A DNA stretch of 64,000 bases from Danxiaibacter flavus (GCF_041060425.1 NZ_JAULBC010000001.1:372001-436000); one strand, 5' to 3'. Numbered from the stretch's first letter, positions 51,804-61,428 are shown. A program made the numbers and translations. The notes: generated by a model not told the origin, from the sequence alone.

Positions 51804-52136
51804 GTACGAAGTACTTGAGTGTAACAGGCTCAATTATTCTGACATCTTAATGACGCGTATATTTTATCAATAAATATTTTAATTCTGTTTTGTCTTGTTT
51901 TTTTTTGAAGAGGAAAGAATGGAGGCGGCGAAAGCCGTCTCCTTCGTATTTATAGAAAGTTGTTGTTAATAATCGCCGGAGGCGATAAAGTAAGTTGGGG
52001 AGGCTTAGAAGCTTCGCAGAGCGCATCGCAATTGTTTGAATGCTCCCGCGAAACTTCCAGGCTTCGTGATCTTACTATGTCGCCTCCGGCGACTTTAATT
52101 TAATTATAATATAATCTGTTTATAAAATAAACTACT
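51804..52136. repeat. Intergenic inverted-repeat element
   Basis: Contains a GGAGGCGGC/GCCGTCTCC hairpin (51921-51942) and an element with imperfect 24-bp inverted ends: 51971-51994 (AATCGCCGGAGGCGATAAAG...) and 52071-52095 (CTTACTATGTCGCCTCCGGC...). About 75 bp lie between the ends, with no ORF. It resembles a small MITE or REP element. Confidence 0.7.
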
Positions 52137-52140
52137 ACAA

Positions 52141-52174
52141 AAAAAACTGCGAGGCATTGACCTCGCAGTTTTTT
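52141..52174 (-). terminator. Terminator of the sulfatase operon
   Basis: A 14-bp stem AAAAAACTGCGAGG/CCTCGCAGTTTTTT with six-nt loop, A/T-flanked; works for the minus-strand sulfatase genes. Confidence 0.85.
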
Positions 52175-52178
52175 TAAG

Positions 52179-53573
52179 TTATTTTCCTACAACAGCATCA
52201 AACAATGGTGGCGCAGGCACAACCGTTGCAATCTGCTTTTCATATTCTTTTTTCAGGTCCTCAACAATATCCGGATGAAGTTTGCTTACATCATATTTTT
52301 CGGATGGATCATTGTCGAGATTATAAAGCAGCGGCGTCTCATGCTTTTCCGGTGCAACAGGTGAATAGGATGGATGCGTAGTAAAATGTGCCTTCCATGA
52401 TCCCTTACGGATAGCGTAAAGATTATTGCTTTCATAGTAATAAATAATATTTCTTACGTTTTTACTTTCTCCTGTGAGTAGCCCGGAAATATTAACGCCA
52501 TCATAAGGTCTGTCTGTCGGCGCTTGTACTCCCGCCCATTGAAGAATGGTAGGGAAAAGATCAAGGCTTGTTGCCAGTTCGGTTGAGATTGCATTGGCTT
52601 TCACCTTGCCGGGCCACCATGCAATGGCAGGCACGCGCATGCCGCCTTCATAAGTAGATCCTTTTCCTTCAAAAAGCAATCCTGCAGAACCTCCGTGATC
52701 TTTTTGTATAAGCCAGGGGCCGTTATCACTCAGAAAGATGACAAACGTGTTTTTGTCTAGTTTTAACTCTTTCAGAGTTGATATTATTTTGCCTACGCTC
52801 CAGTCCAGCTCTTCAACAACATCACCATAAAGTCCTCTTTTGCTTTTGCCTTTAAAATCACTCGATGCATACAATGGTGTATGCGGGAAGTTGCTTGGAT
52901 AATAAAGAAAGAAAGGTTTGTCTTTGTTCTCTTTTATAAAGTTTACAGCTTCGCTTGTATAACGTTTGGTAAGCAGGGTTTGATCCGGCTCTTCTTCAAT
53001 TACCTGGTCGTTCTTAAATAGTGGTAATGGTGGATTTTTAATTGAAGCCGTCAGTCTTTTAATATCTTCTCTTGTTGTATCGGTTGTAAACACTTTACCC
53101 ATATCGTTGGAGTATGGCGTTCCGAACCAATAGTCAAATCCCTGTTTGGTCGGAATATATTGCGGTAAATGTCCCAGATGCCATTTTCCAATAATGCCTG
53201 TATGATAACCTCTGGTTTTAAGCGCCTCGGCTATAGTTACTTCGTCAAGGGGCAGTCCGTTGGCTGAGTTGGTTCGGAAGACAACATTCTTTCCATACAT
53301 GCCATTTCTTACCGGCAACCTTCCTGTCAACAGTCCGGCTCTGCTGGGGCTGCACACATTGGCTGCCACATAAAATTGTGTAAAACGGGTGCCTTCGATT
53401 GCCAGCTTATCCAGGTTGGGTGTTCGTATAGTAGGGTGACCAAAAGACCCGAGATCGCCGTAGCCGAGGTCATCTGCAAGAATAATGATGAAATTGGGCA
53501 ATTTGCTTTGCGACCAGCCAATGCTGTGGCTAGCCAACACTAAGGCGATCGCGAGTATTTTTTTAAGATGCAT
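52179..53573 (-). CDS. Secreted arylsulfatase-type sulfatase A
   Basis: 464 residues with a signal peptide (MHLKKILAIALVLASHSIGW). FGly signature NVCSPSRAGLLTGRLPVRNG (Cys at about residue 73), metal-binding IILADDLGYGDLGSFGHP, second metal site IFLSDNGPWLIQKDHGGSAG. The layout matches S1-type exo- or endo-acting glycan/aryl sulfatases. Ten bases after sulfatase B, so the pair forms one transcriptional unit belonging to the downstream end of the susCD block. Confidence 0.92.
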   Translation of the reverse strand: MHLKKILAIALVLASHSIGWSQSKLPNFIIILADDLGYGDLGSFGHPTIRTPNLDKLAIEGTRFTQFYVAANVCSPSRAGLLTGRLPVRNGMYGKNVVFRTNSANGLPLDEVTIAEALKTRGYHTGIIGKWHLGHLPQYIPTKQGFDYWFGTPYSNDMGKVFTTDTTREDIKRLTASIKNPPLPLFKNDQVIEEEPDQTLLTKRYTSEAVNFIKENKDKPFFLYYPSNFPHTPLYASSDFKGKSKRGLYGDVVEELDWSVGKIISTLKELKLDKNTFVIFLSDNGPWLIQKDHGGSAGLLFEGKGSTYEGGMRVPAIAWWPGKVKANAISTELATSLDLFPTILQWAGVQAPTDRPYDGVNISGLLTGESKNVRNIIYYYESNNLYAIRKGSWKAHFTTHPSYSPVAPEKHETPLLYNLDNDPSEKYDVSKLHPDIVEDLKKEYEKQIATVVPAPPLFDAVVGK

Positions 53574-53583
53574 TTGATTGTTT

Positions 53584-55038
53584 TTAATTTTTTAAAGTAG
53601 CAGCGTTTGCTGTTTGATTGTTCTTAACCGGGAGTTTGGCATTTACTTCAGAAAGCCATGCCCGTAATTTCTTTTCCAATGCTGTGGCCTGTGCCTGATG
53701 GGTTGTGTAAATGTTGCGTTGTTCCAGCGGATCACTCTTAAGATCATATAACTCAAAAGGTGTATCATCATAATACCTGATCAACTTAAAGTCTCCGGAA
53801 CGGACAATGCTATACGGTGTCACATCCTTACCGCGATAATGCGGAAAATGCCAGAACAGATCTTCTGCGCGTTTTGTTTTCGGCTCAAGCAATAAGGGCA
53901 GAATACTATTGCCATCCTCCAGTTTTTGATCGCCACCGGACAGGTTCACAATAGTAGCCGCAATATCCATTGTTATAACCGGCTGATCAATTATTGCTGG
54001 CTTTTGTAGATGTTGCTTCCAGTAAACGATCAATGGAATTTTAATGCCGCCTTCATACGGATAACCCTTGCCGCTGCGCAAACCAAGATTGTTGGTCACC
54101 GGCAATAGTCCCCCGTTATCTGATGTAAAGATGATGACCGTGTTCTCCAATAAATGCAGGCTGTCCAGCGCCTTAACCAGCTTACCCACATTTTGATCGA
54201 GACTTTCTATCATAGCGGCATACACTGGATTGTTCTGCTCTCCCGCCTTCTTTTGCTTGTATTTTTCTACAAGTTCTTTCTTGCCTTCCAATGGTGTGTG
54301 AACAGCATAAGGTGCACAATTGACGTAAAACGGTTTGTTTTTATGCTGAGCGATAAAGTTAATAAGTTCATCACCCAATCTGTCTGTCAGATACTCGCCT
54401 TGTCTTCGTGGTGCAAGCGTGGCAATATTGTACTTCACGCTATCCTTATTGTAATTTTCATAAGGATCAAAATAGGAGGGAGGCTGCCCAAGGTCGGAGC
54501 CGCCGATGTTGTAATCAAATCCCTGTTGGGTTGGATACCATTTCTCCGGCCCGAGGTGCCACTTCCCAATGTGAAGGGTTGTGTAGCCATTTTGTTTCAA
54601 TCGCTCGGCAATAGTAGTTTCTTTCAGTTCCATAAACAATGGATTTGGCGGACAGCTTAACGGTTTACCCTTTGTGTTGACATAATCAATTGGATTTTGA
54701 TCGTTGACAACTTTCCCTCCCTGGAAGTCCGCCAGGATCCAGTCGGTAATGCCAATCCGAGCGGGATACTTTCCTGTCATCAGCGCCGCCCGCGTGGGAG
54801 AACAGATGGCTGCAGCAGCATACGCATTGGTAAAGCGTATACCATTAGCAGCTAATGCGTCAATATTTGGTGTTTCGTAATAAGTGCTTCCATTGGCTCC
54901 AATGTCAGCATAGCCCATGTCATCCACCAATATGGTAATAATATTCGGCTTTGTGCGTTTGTCATCCTTTGTTTGTGCGCTTATCGTTTGTAGTAACAAA
55001 AACTGCACTAACACAAAAGCAATCAGAATCTTTTTCAT
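53584..55038 (-). CDS. Secreted sulfatase B
   Basis: 484 residues with a signal peptide (MKKILIAFVLVQFLLLQTISA). The signature is AICSPTRAALMTGKYPARIG: C-x-P-T-R in place of the usual CxPSR, still within the C-x-P-x-R requirement for formylglycine formation. Metal-binding ITILVDDMGYADIGANGSTY and VIIFTSDNGGLLPVTNN are present. Probably removes a sulfate from a glycan taken up by the linked SusCD system. Confidence 0.92.
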   Translation of the reverse strand: MKKILIAFVLVQFLLLQTISAQTKDDKRTKPNIITILVDDMGYADIGANGSTYYETPNIDALAANGIRFTNAYAAAAICSPTRAALMTGKYPARIGITDWILADFQGGKVVNDQNPIDYVNTKGKPLSCPPNPLFMELKETTIAERLKQNGYTTLHIGKWHLGPEKWYPTQQGFDYNIGGSDLGQPPSYFDPYENYNKDSVKYNIATLAPRRQGEYLTDRLGDELINFIAQHKNKPFYVNCAPYAVHTPLEGKKELVEKYKQKKAGEQNNPVYAAMIESLDQNVGKLVKALDSLHLLENTVIIFTSDNGGLLPVTNNLGLRSGKGYPYEGGIKIPLIVYWKQHLQKPAIIDQPVITMDIAATIVNLSGGDQKLEDGNSILPLLLEPKTKRAEDLFWHFPHYRGKDVTPYSIVRSGDFKLIRYYDDTPFELYDLKSDPLEQRNIYTTHQAQATALEKKLRAWLSEVNAKLPVKNNQTANAATLKN

Positions 55039-55471
55039 GTATTGGTCTTATTTAAACAATAACAAAGTGGCGATGTATTATAAGTTTAAAGTACTTCGTT
55101 ACATTCAGAAAATAAACAATCATTTGAATTGAGTTCTTTTTTTTCTTGTTCTTTTGGCTTGATCCAAAAGAACCAAAAGATCAAGGCAAACCCGATGCCT
55201 CCGGCCGTTTTGCCCGGCCAACGCCTCTCCAAAGTGCATCTTGCCTTATTATTGCGGTATTGCGCTACATTCTTTCTTCGAAGAACCGCAACTTCTACAC
55301 CCCTTCTAACAGTGGCCTTAAGCAGTGTTGCAATCAGTGATCTATATTCTAGCTTTCAGCTATGTTGCCAGCTAGCGATAAACACAAACTGCTTCACCTG
55401 CGTACTTCGTACCTCGTAACTCGTACTTCCCCCCACATCGTACACCGTACATCTAACGTCGTACATCCCCA
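55039..55471. repeat. Intergenic repeat region between susD and sulfatase B
   Basis: 433 bp without a gene. 55143-55185 holds a folded phrase (TTCTTTTGGCTTGATCC followed by CAAAAGAACCAAAAGATCAAGG). 55395-55470 is a short-word tract (CACCTGCGTACTTCGTA, CACATCGTACACCGTAC) whose inverted copy lies at 60422-60520 on the far side of susC. Confidence 0.75.
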
Positions 55472-56893
55472 TCACTTATATCCTTCATTCTGCACCAAAT
55501 TCGGATTTCTGTCTATCTCACTTTGCGGCAAAGGATACAGCACCTGGTAATCAAAAGCAACCTTTCCTCTTGCTTTTGCATACTCAATAAATTTTCCATG
55601 ACGGATCAGATCTTGTCTGCGTAATTCCTCAGAGAAAAACTCCCAGCCTCTTTCTTTCAGCAAATGGGCGCGCAATGCATCTTTGCCTGGAAAGTCACTG
55701 AGTTTGAGTAGTGCTACTTTAGCTTTTTCACGAACGGCGTTAATAAGATCAATCGATTCTTGGTTGGGGCCACTTAATTCATTCAATGCCTCAGCTCTTG
55801 TAAGAAGAATGTCTGCATATCTGATGACAGGAAAGTCGTTGCCCATGCTTTCACCTGTTGCTGAAAGGTCTTCCCTGAACTTAAAGCTGCGTTTATCATC
55901 TGTACCGAGTATAATGGTTTTGCCGTTGATATCTTCATACTGTGTAAGAAAAGCTTCCCTTCGCTGATCTGCCGGATCGAACGTATCGTAGAAAGCTGAC
56001 AACGTCTTTAACTGTGTAGCATAGTTTGTTTTAGGGGGAGCCTTGAATTTATAGTTCGGTGGCGCAGCATGCGGCAGGTAATTGTCTCCCAATCCTGGCT
56101 GGGCAATGTTTGGCCTTATGTAAATAAACTCAGTGTTCTTTTCATTTTTTACATCAAAAAGATCTGTGCGGTTTGCTCCGTCAAATAACTTGTAAACTCC
56201 CAAGTCTATTACCTTCTTCGCATAATCCGCAGCCTTCTGCCAGTCTTTGTTGTTCAGATAGAATTTGGCCAGCTGAGATAACGCGGCACCCTTTGTGGCG
56301 CGCCCGTATTGCGGTGCAACAACAGGAAGAATATCACTTACTTCCTGGAACTCGGTCGTTACAAATTGTATAAATTCTTCTTTCGTGGCACGGGAAGGTC
56401 TGTCGTCACTGCTGTTATTGCTTGATGTCATCAGCGGTGTCGGACCAAAAAGATCATACAGAATAACGTAGGCACTCGCTCTCAGGAAGCGCGCTTCTGC
56501 CACGATCTGTTTTTTTCTGTCATCATTCATTGGTATGGCAGGAACCTGGTCCAGCACAAGATTTGCGCGGTAAATGGTTTGATAGTGTATGGTCCATGCT
56601 GTTGCAAAGAACTCGTGAGAGGCATTCCAGGTAAAATCTTCCAACGGTTGAGCGAGACTTCTTAAACCGCCTTCCCTGTCTATAAGTATGTCACTGGTTA
56701 CTTCCGCCATTAACAGGTAATTGCGGAACCCGCGGCGCTGCTCAGACGAGTAAACTGAATTTAACAGGGATTCCGCGTCATCTGCTTTTGTGAAGAAATT
56801 ATCCGGTCCAAAAGATGAATAAACATCTTCCTGCAAAGGTTTCTCGCAGCTTACCAGTTGTATTAATATAAGTAGTGCAAATATTCTTTTCAT
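55472..56893 (-). CDS. SusD/RagB family nutrient-binding lipoprotein
   Basis: 473 residues; lipobox LLILIQLVSCEKPLQEDVYS, SusD features FFTKADDAESLLNSVYSSEQ, ARFLRASAYVILYDLFGPTP, GRATKGAALSQLAKFYLNNK and C-terminal LLKERGWEFFSEELRRQDLI. Surface glycan-binding partner of the SusC protein encoded 10 bp upstream. The stop codon lies directly beside the short-word repeat at 55395-55470. Confidence 0.93.
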   Translation of the reverse strand: MKRIFALLILIQLVSCEKPLQEDVYSSFGPDNFFTKADDAESLLNSVYSSEQRRGFRNYLLMAEVTSDILIDREGGLRSLAQPLEDFTWNASHEFFATAWTIHYQTIYRANLVLDQVPAIPMNDDRKKQIVAEARFLRASAYVILYDLFGPTPLMTSSNNSSDDRPSRATKEEFIQFVTTEFQEVSDILPVVAPQYGRATKGAALSQLAKFYLNNKDWQKAADYAKKVIDLGVYKLFDGANRTDLFDVKNEKNTEFIYIRPNIAQPGLGDNYLPHAAPPNYKFKAPPKTNYATQLKTLSAFYDTFDPADQRREAFLTQYEDINGKTIILGTDDKRSFKFREDLSATGESMGNDFPVIRYADILLTRAEALNELSGPNQESIDLINAVREKAKVALLKLSDFPGKDALRAHLLKERGWEFFSEELRRQDLIRHGKFIEYAKARGKVAFDYQVLYPLPQSEIDRNPNLVQNEGYK

Positions 56894-56903
56894 GATCTTA
56901 AGT

Positions 56904-59900
56904 TTAAAAGGTTACGTTGATGCCGGCAGTATAGATCTTCGTCAAGGGGTAAGCGTTATAATCTGCTCTTACATTCGAAGTGCCGAATGCACTCACTTCC
57001 GGATCTGATCCTGTATAGTTTGTTATAGTAAACAGGTTTTGCGCGATTACATATACCTGGGCGCCTTTGAATACCCTGCTGTTTTTAAATGGAAAGGAAT
57101 AGCCTAATTGTACATTCTTCAATCTTACGTAAGAAGCATCTTCAACCGCGCGATTGTTGATGTTGGTCGCGTATGCCACTGATGGTGCAATGCCCGATGA
57201 GTTTTTATTGGTTGGGTTCTGCGGCGTCCATCTGTCCGTATACGATTCTGCCAACCTGTTTCTTCTGAATGAATTTGGATTCTCGGATTCTGTTCTGTTC
57301 AGGTTAAACACACTGCTTCCCTGCACGCCCTGAAAGAAGAATGAAAGACTAAATCCTTTGTATGAAAAATCATTGTTAATGCCCCATGTAAAATCCGGAA
57401 ACGGTGTGCCTAATATTGTTCTGTCTGCAGTGGTGATTTGTCCATCGTTGTTAACATCCCTGTACTTGTATTCGCCGGGTTTTGACAACGGTTGTGCAGA
57501 GCCTGCAATATTGTCTTTCTCCTGGAATACACCGTCAACAATATATCCGTAGAATGAATTAAGCGGTGCACCTTTTTGAATGATGGTAAAATCTTTCGAG
57601 AAGCCCGCTTCTCCCTGTAATATGTATGGCAGACCGGCAAGGTCAGTTACTTTGTTCTTAATCACTGAAAAGTTGAGTGATGTTCTCCACGAAAATGGTC
57701 TTTCTATATTAATCGTGTTAATACCAATTTCAAATCCCCTGTTCTCCATACCGCCAACGTTCTTGTAGGTTGTAGAAAAACCTGTTGTACGTGGAATGGG
57801 TAATTGTAATAAAAGATCGCTTGTTTTTTTGTAGAAATAATCCAGCGTACCGCTCAATCTGCCGTTAAAGAATCCGAAATCGACACCCACATTTAATTGG
57901 GAAGTAGTTTCCCACTTCAGGTTAGGATTGGGTAACTGGATGGTCGAAATGCCAACATAAGAAGTGCCATCATAAATGGCCTGTCCTTGTGGACCGAGCA
58001 GCACCAGTGATTTGTAGCTTCCAATATCCTGGTTGCCGGTTAACCCATAGCTCGCGCGAAGTTTAAGATTGGATAATGCAGTGAAATATTTAAGGAACTG
58101 TTCTTCTTTTATTCTCCATCCTGCTGCCACAGAAGGGAAGAAGCCATATTTATTGTTCTCGCCAAATTTGGATGAGCCGTCAATACGCGCAGAAACAGTA
58201 AGTAGGTATTTGTCCTGTAAGTTGTAGTTGATTCTTCCGAGATAAGATTGTAATTGATTCTTTGATCTGCCTGAACCAACTGAAAAAGTAGACCTGGAGC
58301 CAGCAGCAAGATTGTTATCCAGTAATGCATCAGATGAGAAGTTCTGTGCGCCTGACTGTAATGAATTGTAATCAAACTGCTGATAGGTGTAACCCAGCAA
58401 TGCTTCAAAACGGTGAATGTTGCTGAATGTCTTAGTGTAACGTCCTGTTAATTCTACAAGATAGTTATTGGCATTGTTTACCTGTGCATCCGCATCACCG
58501 TTTGTGCCTTGCGCACGTTTGGTTTGACGACCGATATAACTGTCGCGGCGTGAGCTTTGCCTGTCTGCGCCAAAATTTACTTTAAAAGAAAGATCAGGGA
58601 TAACATAGTATTCGCCAAATACATTGCCGAATGTTCTGTTGGTTTCTGCGACATCATATGTTTCGTTTGCCAGTGCAACAGGATTTTCCAGGTTTACAAT
58701 TTGTGTCTGGCCATAAGTGCCGTCAGGATTTCTTACCGGTATCGTAGGATCCTGGAAGATAGCTGTATTGATAACGCCTGCAGATTCATTAATACTTACT
58801 CCGTTAGGTACAAAATCATCTTTAACTACACTGGTGTTTAGATTGATACCGAATTTAAATTTAGTGTCGTTATAAGCCAGGTTAACTCTTCCCCCGAAAC
58901 GCTTGATGCCGGAGCTGATCACCACTCCATCCTGGTTCATATAATTAAGGGATGCGTAGTAGTTTAATTTTTCCTGCCCTCCTGAAAAAGATAATTGCTG
59001 GTTTTGTGCATAAGCTTTTCTGAATACCTCCTTCTGCCAGTTGGTGCCATTACCCACAGCCTTAATCTGGTCCTCCATAAACTCCGGCTGTTGGTTTTGT
59101 GTAGCCCTCAGATCATTCAAAAGCGCCATGTACTGTTGTGCGGAGAGCATAGGTATGGTATTGGGTACTTCCTGCAAAGATCCGGACGCATTATAGGTCA
59201 CATTTAGTGCACCTTTGGCGCCCTTTTTTGTAGTGATCATTACCACGCCATTAGCGCCGCGTGAGCCATATATTGCTGTTGCAGAAGCGTCCTTCAATAT
59301 TTCTACTGATTCTATATCTGCAGGATTCAGTGCATTTAAAGGATTTCTAACAGCGCCATCAGTTGTGATGGGTGAGTTGGGTGTAACCGGAGAGTTGTCT
59401 ATCGGCAATCCGTCAATAACATACAATGGCTCATTGTTTGCGTTGATGGAGTTGGCGCCTCTGATCCTTATAGAAACGCCACCTCCAGGCTCTGCACTGG
59501 ATTGGGTTACCTGCACACCGGGAGCACGGCCGCTGATCAGTTGATCAACTGAAGCCTGCATGCCTTTATTGAAATCTTTTGATGTGATGGACGAAACAGA
59601 TCCTGTTACATCTTTTTTGCGTTGCGTACCATAGCCCACTACAACAACGCCTGCGAGTGTGGCAACCTCCTGGTCAAGGGTAACGGTGATGGCATTGTCG
59701 TTGATCAGCCGCACTTCTTTTCTTTTAAATCCTTCGCCGGAAAAAACAAGCGTTGCGTCTGATGAAGATGAAATAGAGTAGTTGCCGTCTTTATCGGTAG
59801 CGGTTCCTTTGCGGCTGCCTTTTACAAATACACTGATGCCTTCCAAAGGCTCTCCTTTTGCAGAGGCAACTTTGCCGGAAGTTGTTACCGGCTGTGTGGA

Positions 59901-59963
59901 TTGAGACATAACTGTAAATGGAACAAGCAGTAGTACACTTATCCATGTAAGCAGTTTTTTCAT
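56904..59963 (-). CDS. SusC/RagA TonB-linked outer membrane receptor
   Basis: 1019 residues from ATG 59963 (MKKLLTWISVLLLVPFTVMS, a signal peptide); an in-frame ATG 27 bases upstream adds only nine residues. N-terminal regulatory-like domain (GEPLEGISVFVKGSRKGTAT), plug VVVGYGTQRKKDVTGSVSSI and IRIRGANSINANNEPLYVIDG, then a beta-barrel ending in the strand KIYTAGINVTF. Imports oligosaccharides with its SusD partner. Preceded by a structured leader (59992-60087). Confidence 0.95.
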   Translation of the reverse strand: MKKLLTWISVLLLVPFTVMSQSTQPVTTSGKVASAKGEPLEGISVFVKGSRKGTATDKDGNYSISSSSDATLVFSGEGFKRKEVRLINDNAITVTLDQEVATLAGVVVVGYGTQRKKDVTGSVSSITSKDFNKGMQASVDQLISGRAPGVQVTQSSAEPGGGVSIRIRGANSINANNEPLYVIDGLPIDNSPVTPNSPITTDGAVRNPLNALNPADIESVEILKDASATAIYGSRGANGVVMITTKKGAKGALNVTYNASGSLQEVPNTIPMLSAQQYMALLNDLRATQNQQPEFMEDQIKAVGNGTNWQKEVFRKAYAQNQQLSFSGGQEKLNYYASLNYMNQDGVVISSGIKRFGGRVNLAYNDTKFKFGINLNTSVVKDDFVPNGVSINESAGVINTAIFQDPTIPVRNPDGTYGQTQIVNLENPVALANETYDVAETNRTFGNVFGEYYVIPDLSFKVNFGADRQSSRRDSYIGRQTKRAQGTNGDADAQVNNANNYLVELTGRYTKTFSNIHRFEALLGYTYQQFDYNSLQSGAQNFSSDALLDNNLAAGSRSTFSVGSGRSKNQLQSYLGRINYNLQDKYLLTVSARIDGSSKFGENNKYGFFPSVAAGWRIKEEQFLKYFTALSNLKLRASYGLTGNQDIGSYKSLVLLGPQGQAIYDGTSYVGISTIQLPNPNLKWETTSQLNVGVDFGFFNGRLSGTLDYFYKKTSDLLLQLPIPRTTGFSTTYKNVGGMENRGFEIGINTINIERPFSWRTSLNFSVIKNKVTDLAGLPYILQGEAGFSKDFTIIQKGAPLNSFYGYIVDGVFQEKDNIAGSAQPLSKPGEYKYRDVNNDGQITTADRTILGTPFPDFTWGINNDFSYKGFSLSFFFQGVQGSSVFNLNRTESENPNSFRRNRLAESYTDRWTPQNPTNKNSSGIAPSVAYATNINNRAVEDASYVRLKNVQLGYSFPFKNSRVFKGAQVYVIAQNLFTITNYTGSDPEVSAFGTSNVRADYNAYPLTKIYTAGINVTF

Positions 59964-59991
59964 AAGTTTGTTTTGTTTTAAATGACACAAT

Positions 59992-60087
59992 AAGGCCCTT
60001 GCAGGTATGCTGTCAACATTCTGCAGGATTCACGTCCGGGCCTTTAACCGGGACCGTAGCTGCTCCAACAATTGCGGTCCCTTTTTT
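59992..60087. ncRNA. Structured leader or antisense RNA region of susC
   Basis: Two stem-loops lie just upstream of the second susC. One pairs AAGGCCC (59992-59998) with GGGCCTT (60038-60044); the other pairs GGGACCG (60050-60056) with CGGTCCC (60075-60081). On the plus strand the second is followed at once by six T residues, exactly like an intrinsic terminator. This could end an antisense RNA against the susC start, or be part of the sense leader. The sense is unresolved. Confidence 0.45.
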
Positions 60088-60421
60088 ACCTTATCAATAT
60101 ATGAAGGCCAGATGGCCACCCTCTGATACGAATTACACCACCGTATGTATGCGGTTGCATTAGCTTGATTTATTGAGATTGCTTAAGTGTTAGAAGAGAA
60201 GGAACAGATCAGCAGCAACAACAGACAAAAGAATTAACCCTATCATTAATGGAAACGAATTGTACGCGGGGAGCTGTAGTTGTCGGTTGCATCACGGTTA
60301 AATTACTAGTTAAATAAATGGAATAGCTAATGCTATCGATTGTATTTAACGCGAATGTAATTAAAATCTACTAAATTGATAGACTTTGTGGAATTTAATT
60401 TTTGAATTGCTTATAATCAGT
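60088..60421. other. Promoter-side intergenic region of susC
   Basis: No gene seen. Contains a short hairpin GGCCA/TGGCC around 60107-60118 and a minus-strand TATATTG near 60096, a possible weak -7 element of susC. Confidence 0.3.
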
Positions 60422-60520
60422 CAATGTAAGATGTTAGATGCCCGCCCGTACCGACGGCACGTTCGGGCGGGTACGGTGTACGATGTGAGATAAAGTGCGA
60501 GTTACGAAGTACGCAGGTGC
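60422..60520. repeat. Inverted partner of the 55395-55470 repeat
   Basis: 60503-60519 and 60471-60487 are exact inverse complements (17 bp each) of 55395-55411 and 55434-55450. The copy also carries an inserted CCCGCCCG/CGGGCGGG hairpin (60441-60471). Confidence 0.85.
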
Positions 60521-60564
60521 GGGAGGTTGCAAATGTTGCCGTCTCGTGACTTGGACGAAAGCAA

Positions 60565-60878
60565 GATTAGAGTGCTAATCATAGACTGAATCATTGCGTA
60601 AAGCTAATGTTGAACCAGCACGGAGCCCCCGTTGTTGGTATGCCGCAGAGAATATGAGCGCTGTGTACCAATAACAAATAGTGCTAATAATAAATAAGCG
60701 GACGATGATTCCTTTTTTGGCACAGTCACCGCGGCGCGAACTTCGTCGCAAAGTCTCCTCGCTGGTTATGTGTGATGGATAGGGACTTTGCGAAATTGTA
60801 GCAGGCTCATCAAATAAGAACTATCTTACTATTTTATGTTATCGGATAGTTCTTCATAAATTTATTTCTTCTCCTGAA
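60565..60878. repeat. Rhs-region repeat, copy a
   Basis: A 314-bp unit. It starts with hairpin GATTAG-AGTG-CTAATC, then a GTTGTTGGTA/TACCAATAAC stem (60631-60640 with 60666-60675), then a core with GCAAAGTCTCCTCGCTGG and CATAAATTTATTTCTTCTCC. Confidence 0.85.
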
Positions 60879-61254
60879 GATTAGAGTGCTAATCATAGAC
60901 TGAATCATTGCGTAAAGCTGATGTTGAACCAGCACGGAGCCCGCCGTTGTTGGTATGCCGCAGAGAATATGAGCGTAGCGTACCAACAACAAGTAGTACT
61001 TATATGAAATAAGCTGCCTAGATGGTTCCTTTTTAGCTCAGTTACCGCGGCAAGAACTTCCTCGCAAAGCATCCTCGCTGGCTATGTGTGATGGGCAGCG
61101 AGGATACTTTGCAAAATTGTAGCAGACTCATCAAATAAGAACTATCTTACTATTTTGCGTTATCGAATGCTTCTTCATAAATTTATTTCTTCTCCTTAAC
61201 GCAAAGTCCCAGGCATTTGCACAAACCTCTGATGGAGACTTTGCGGAGAAGAAA
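60879..61254. repeat. Rhs-region repeat, copy b
   Basis: Directly follows copy a with the same order: GATTAG/CTAATC, then a perfect GTTGTTGGTA/TACCAACAAC stem (60946-60955 with 60981-60990), the core, and an extra tail that folds as CGCAAAGTC/GACTTTGCG. Confidence 0.85.
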
Positions 61255-61428
61255 GTCTCCTCGCTGGCTATGTGTGATGGGCAAGGACTTTGCGAAATTG
61301 TAGCAGACTTATCAGGTAAGAAACATCTTACTATTTTATGTTATCGGATAGTTCTTTATAAATCTATTTCTTCTCCTAAACGCAAAGTCCCAGGCATTCG
61401 CACAAAGCTCTGATGGAGACTTTGCGGA
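61255..61428. repeat. Rhs-region repeat, copy c
   Basis: Core and tail only. The Rhs reading frame (ATG at 61413) begins inside the tail, so coding sequence has been joined to repeat sequence here. Confidence 0.8.
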
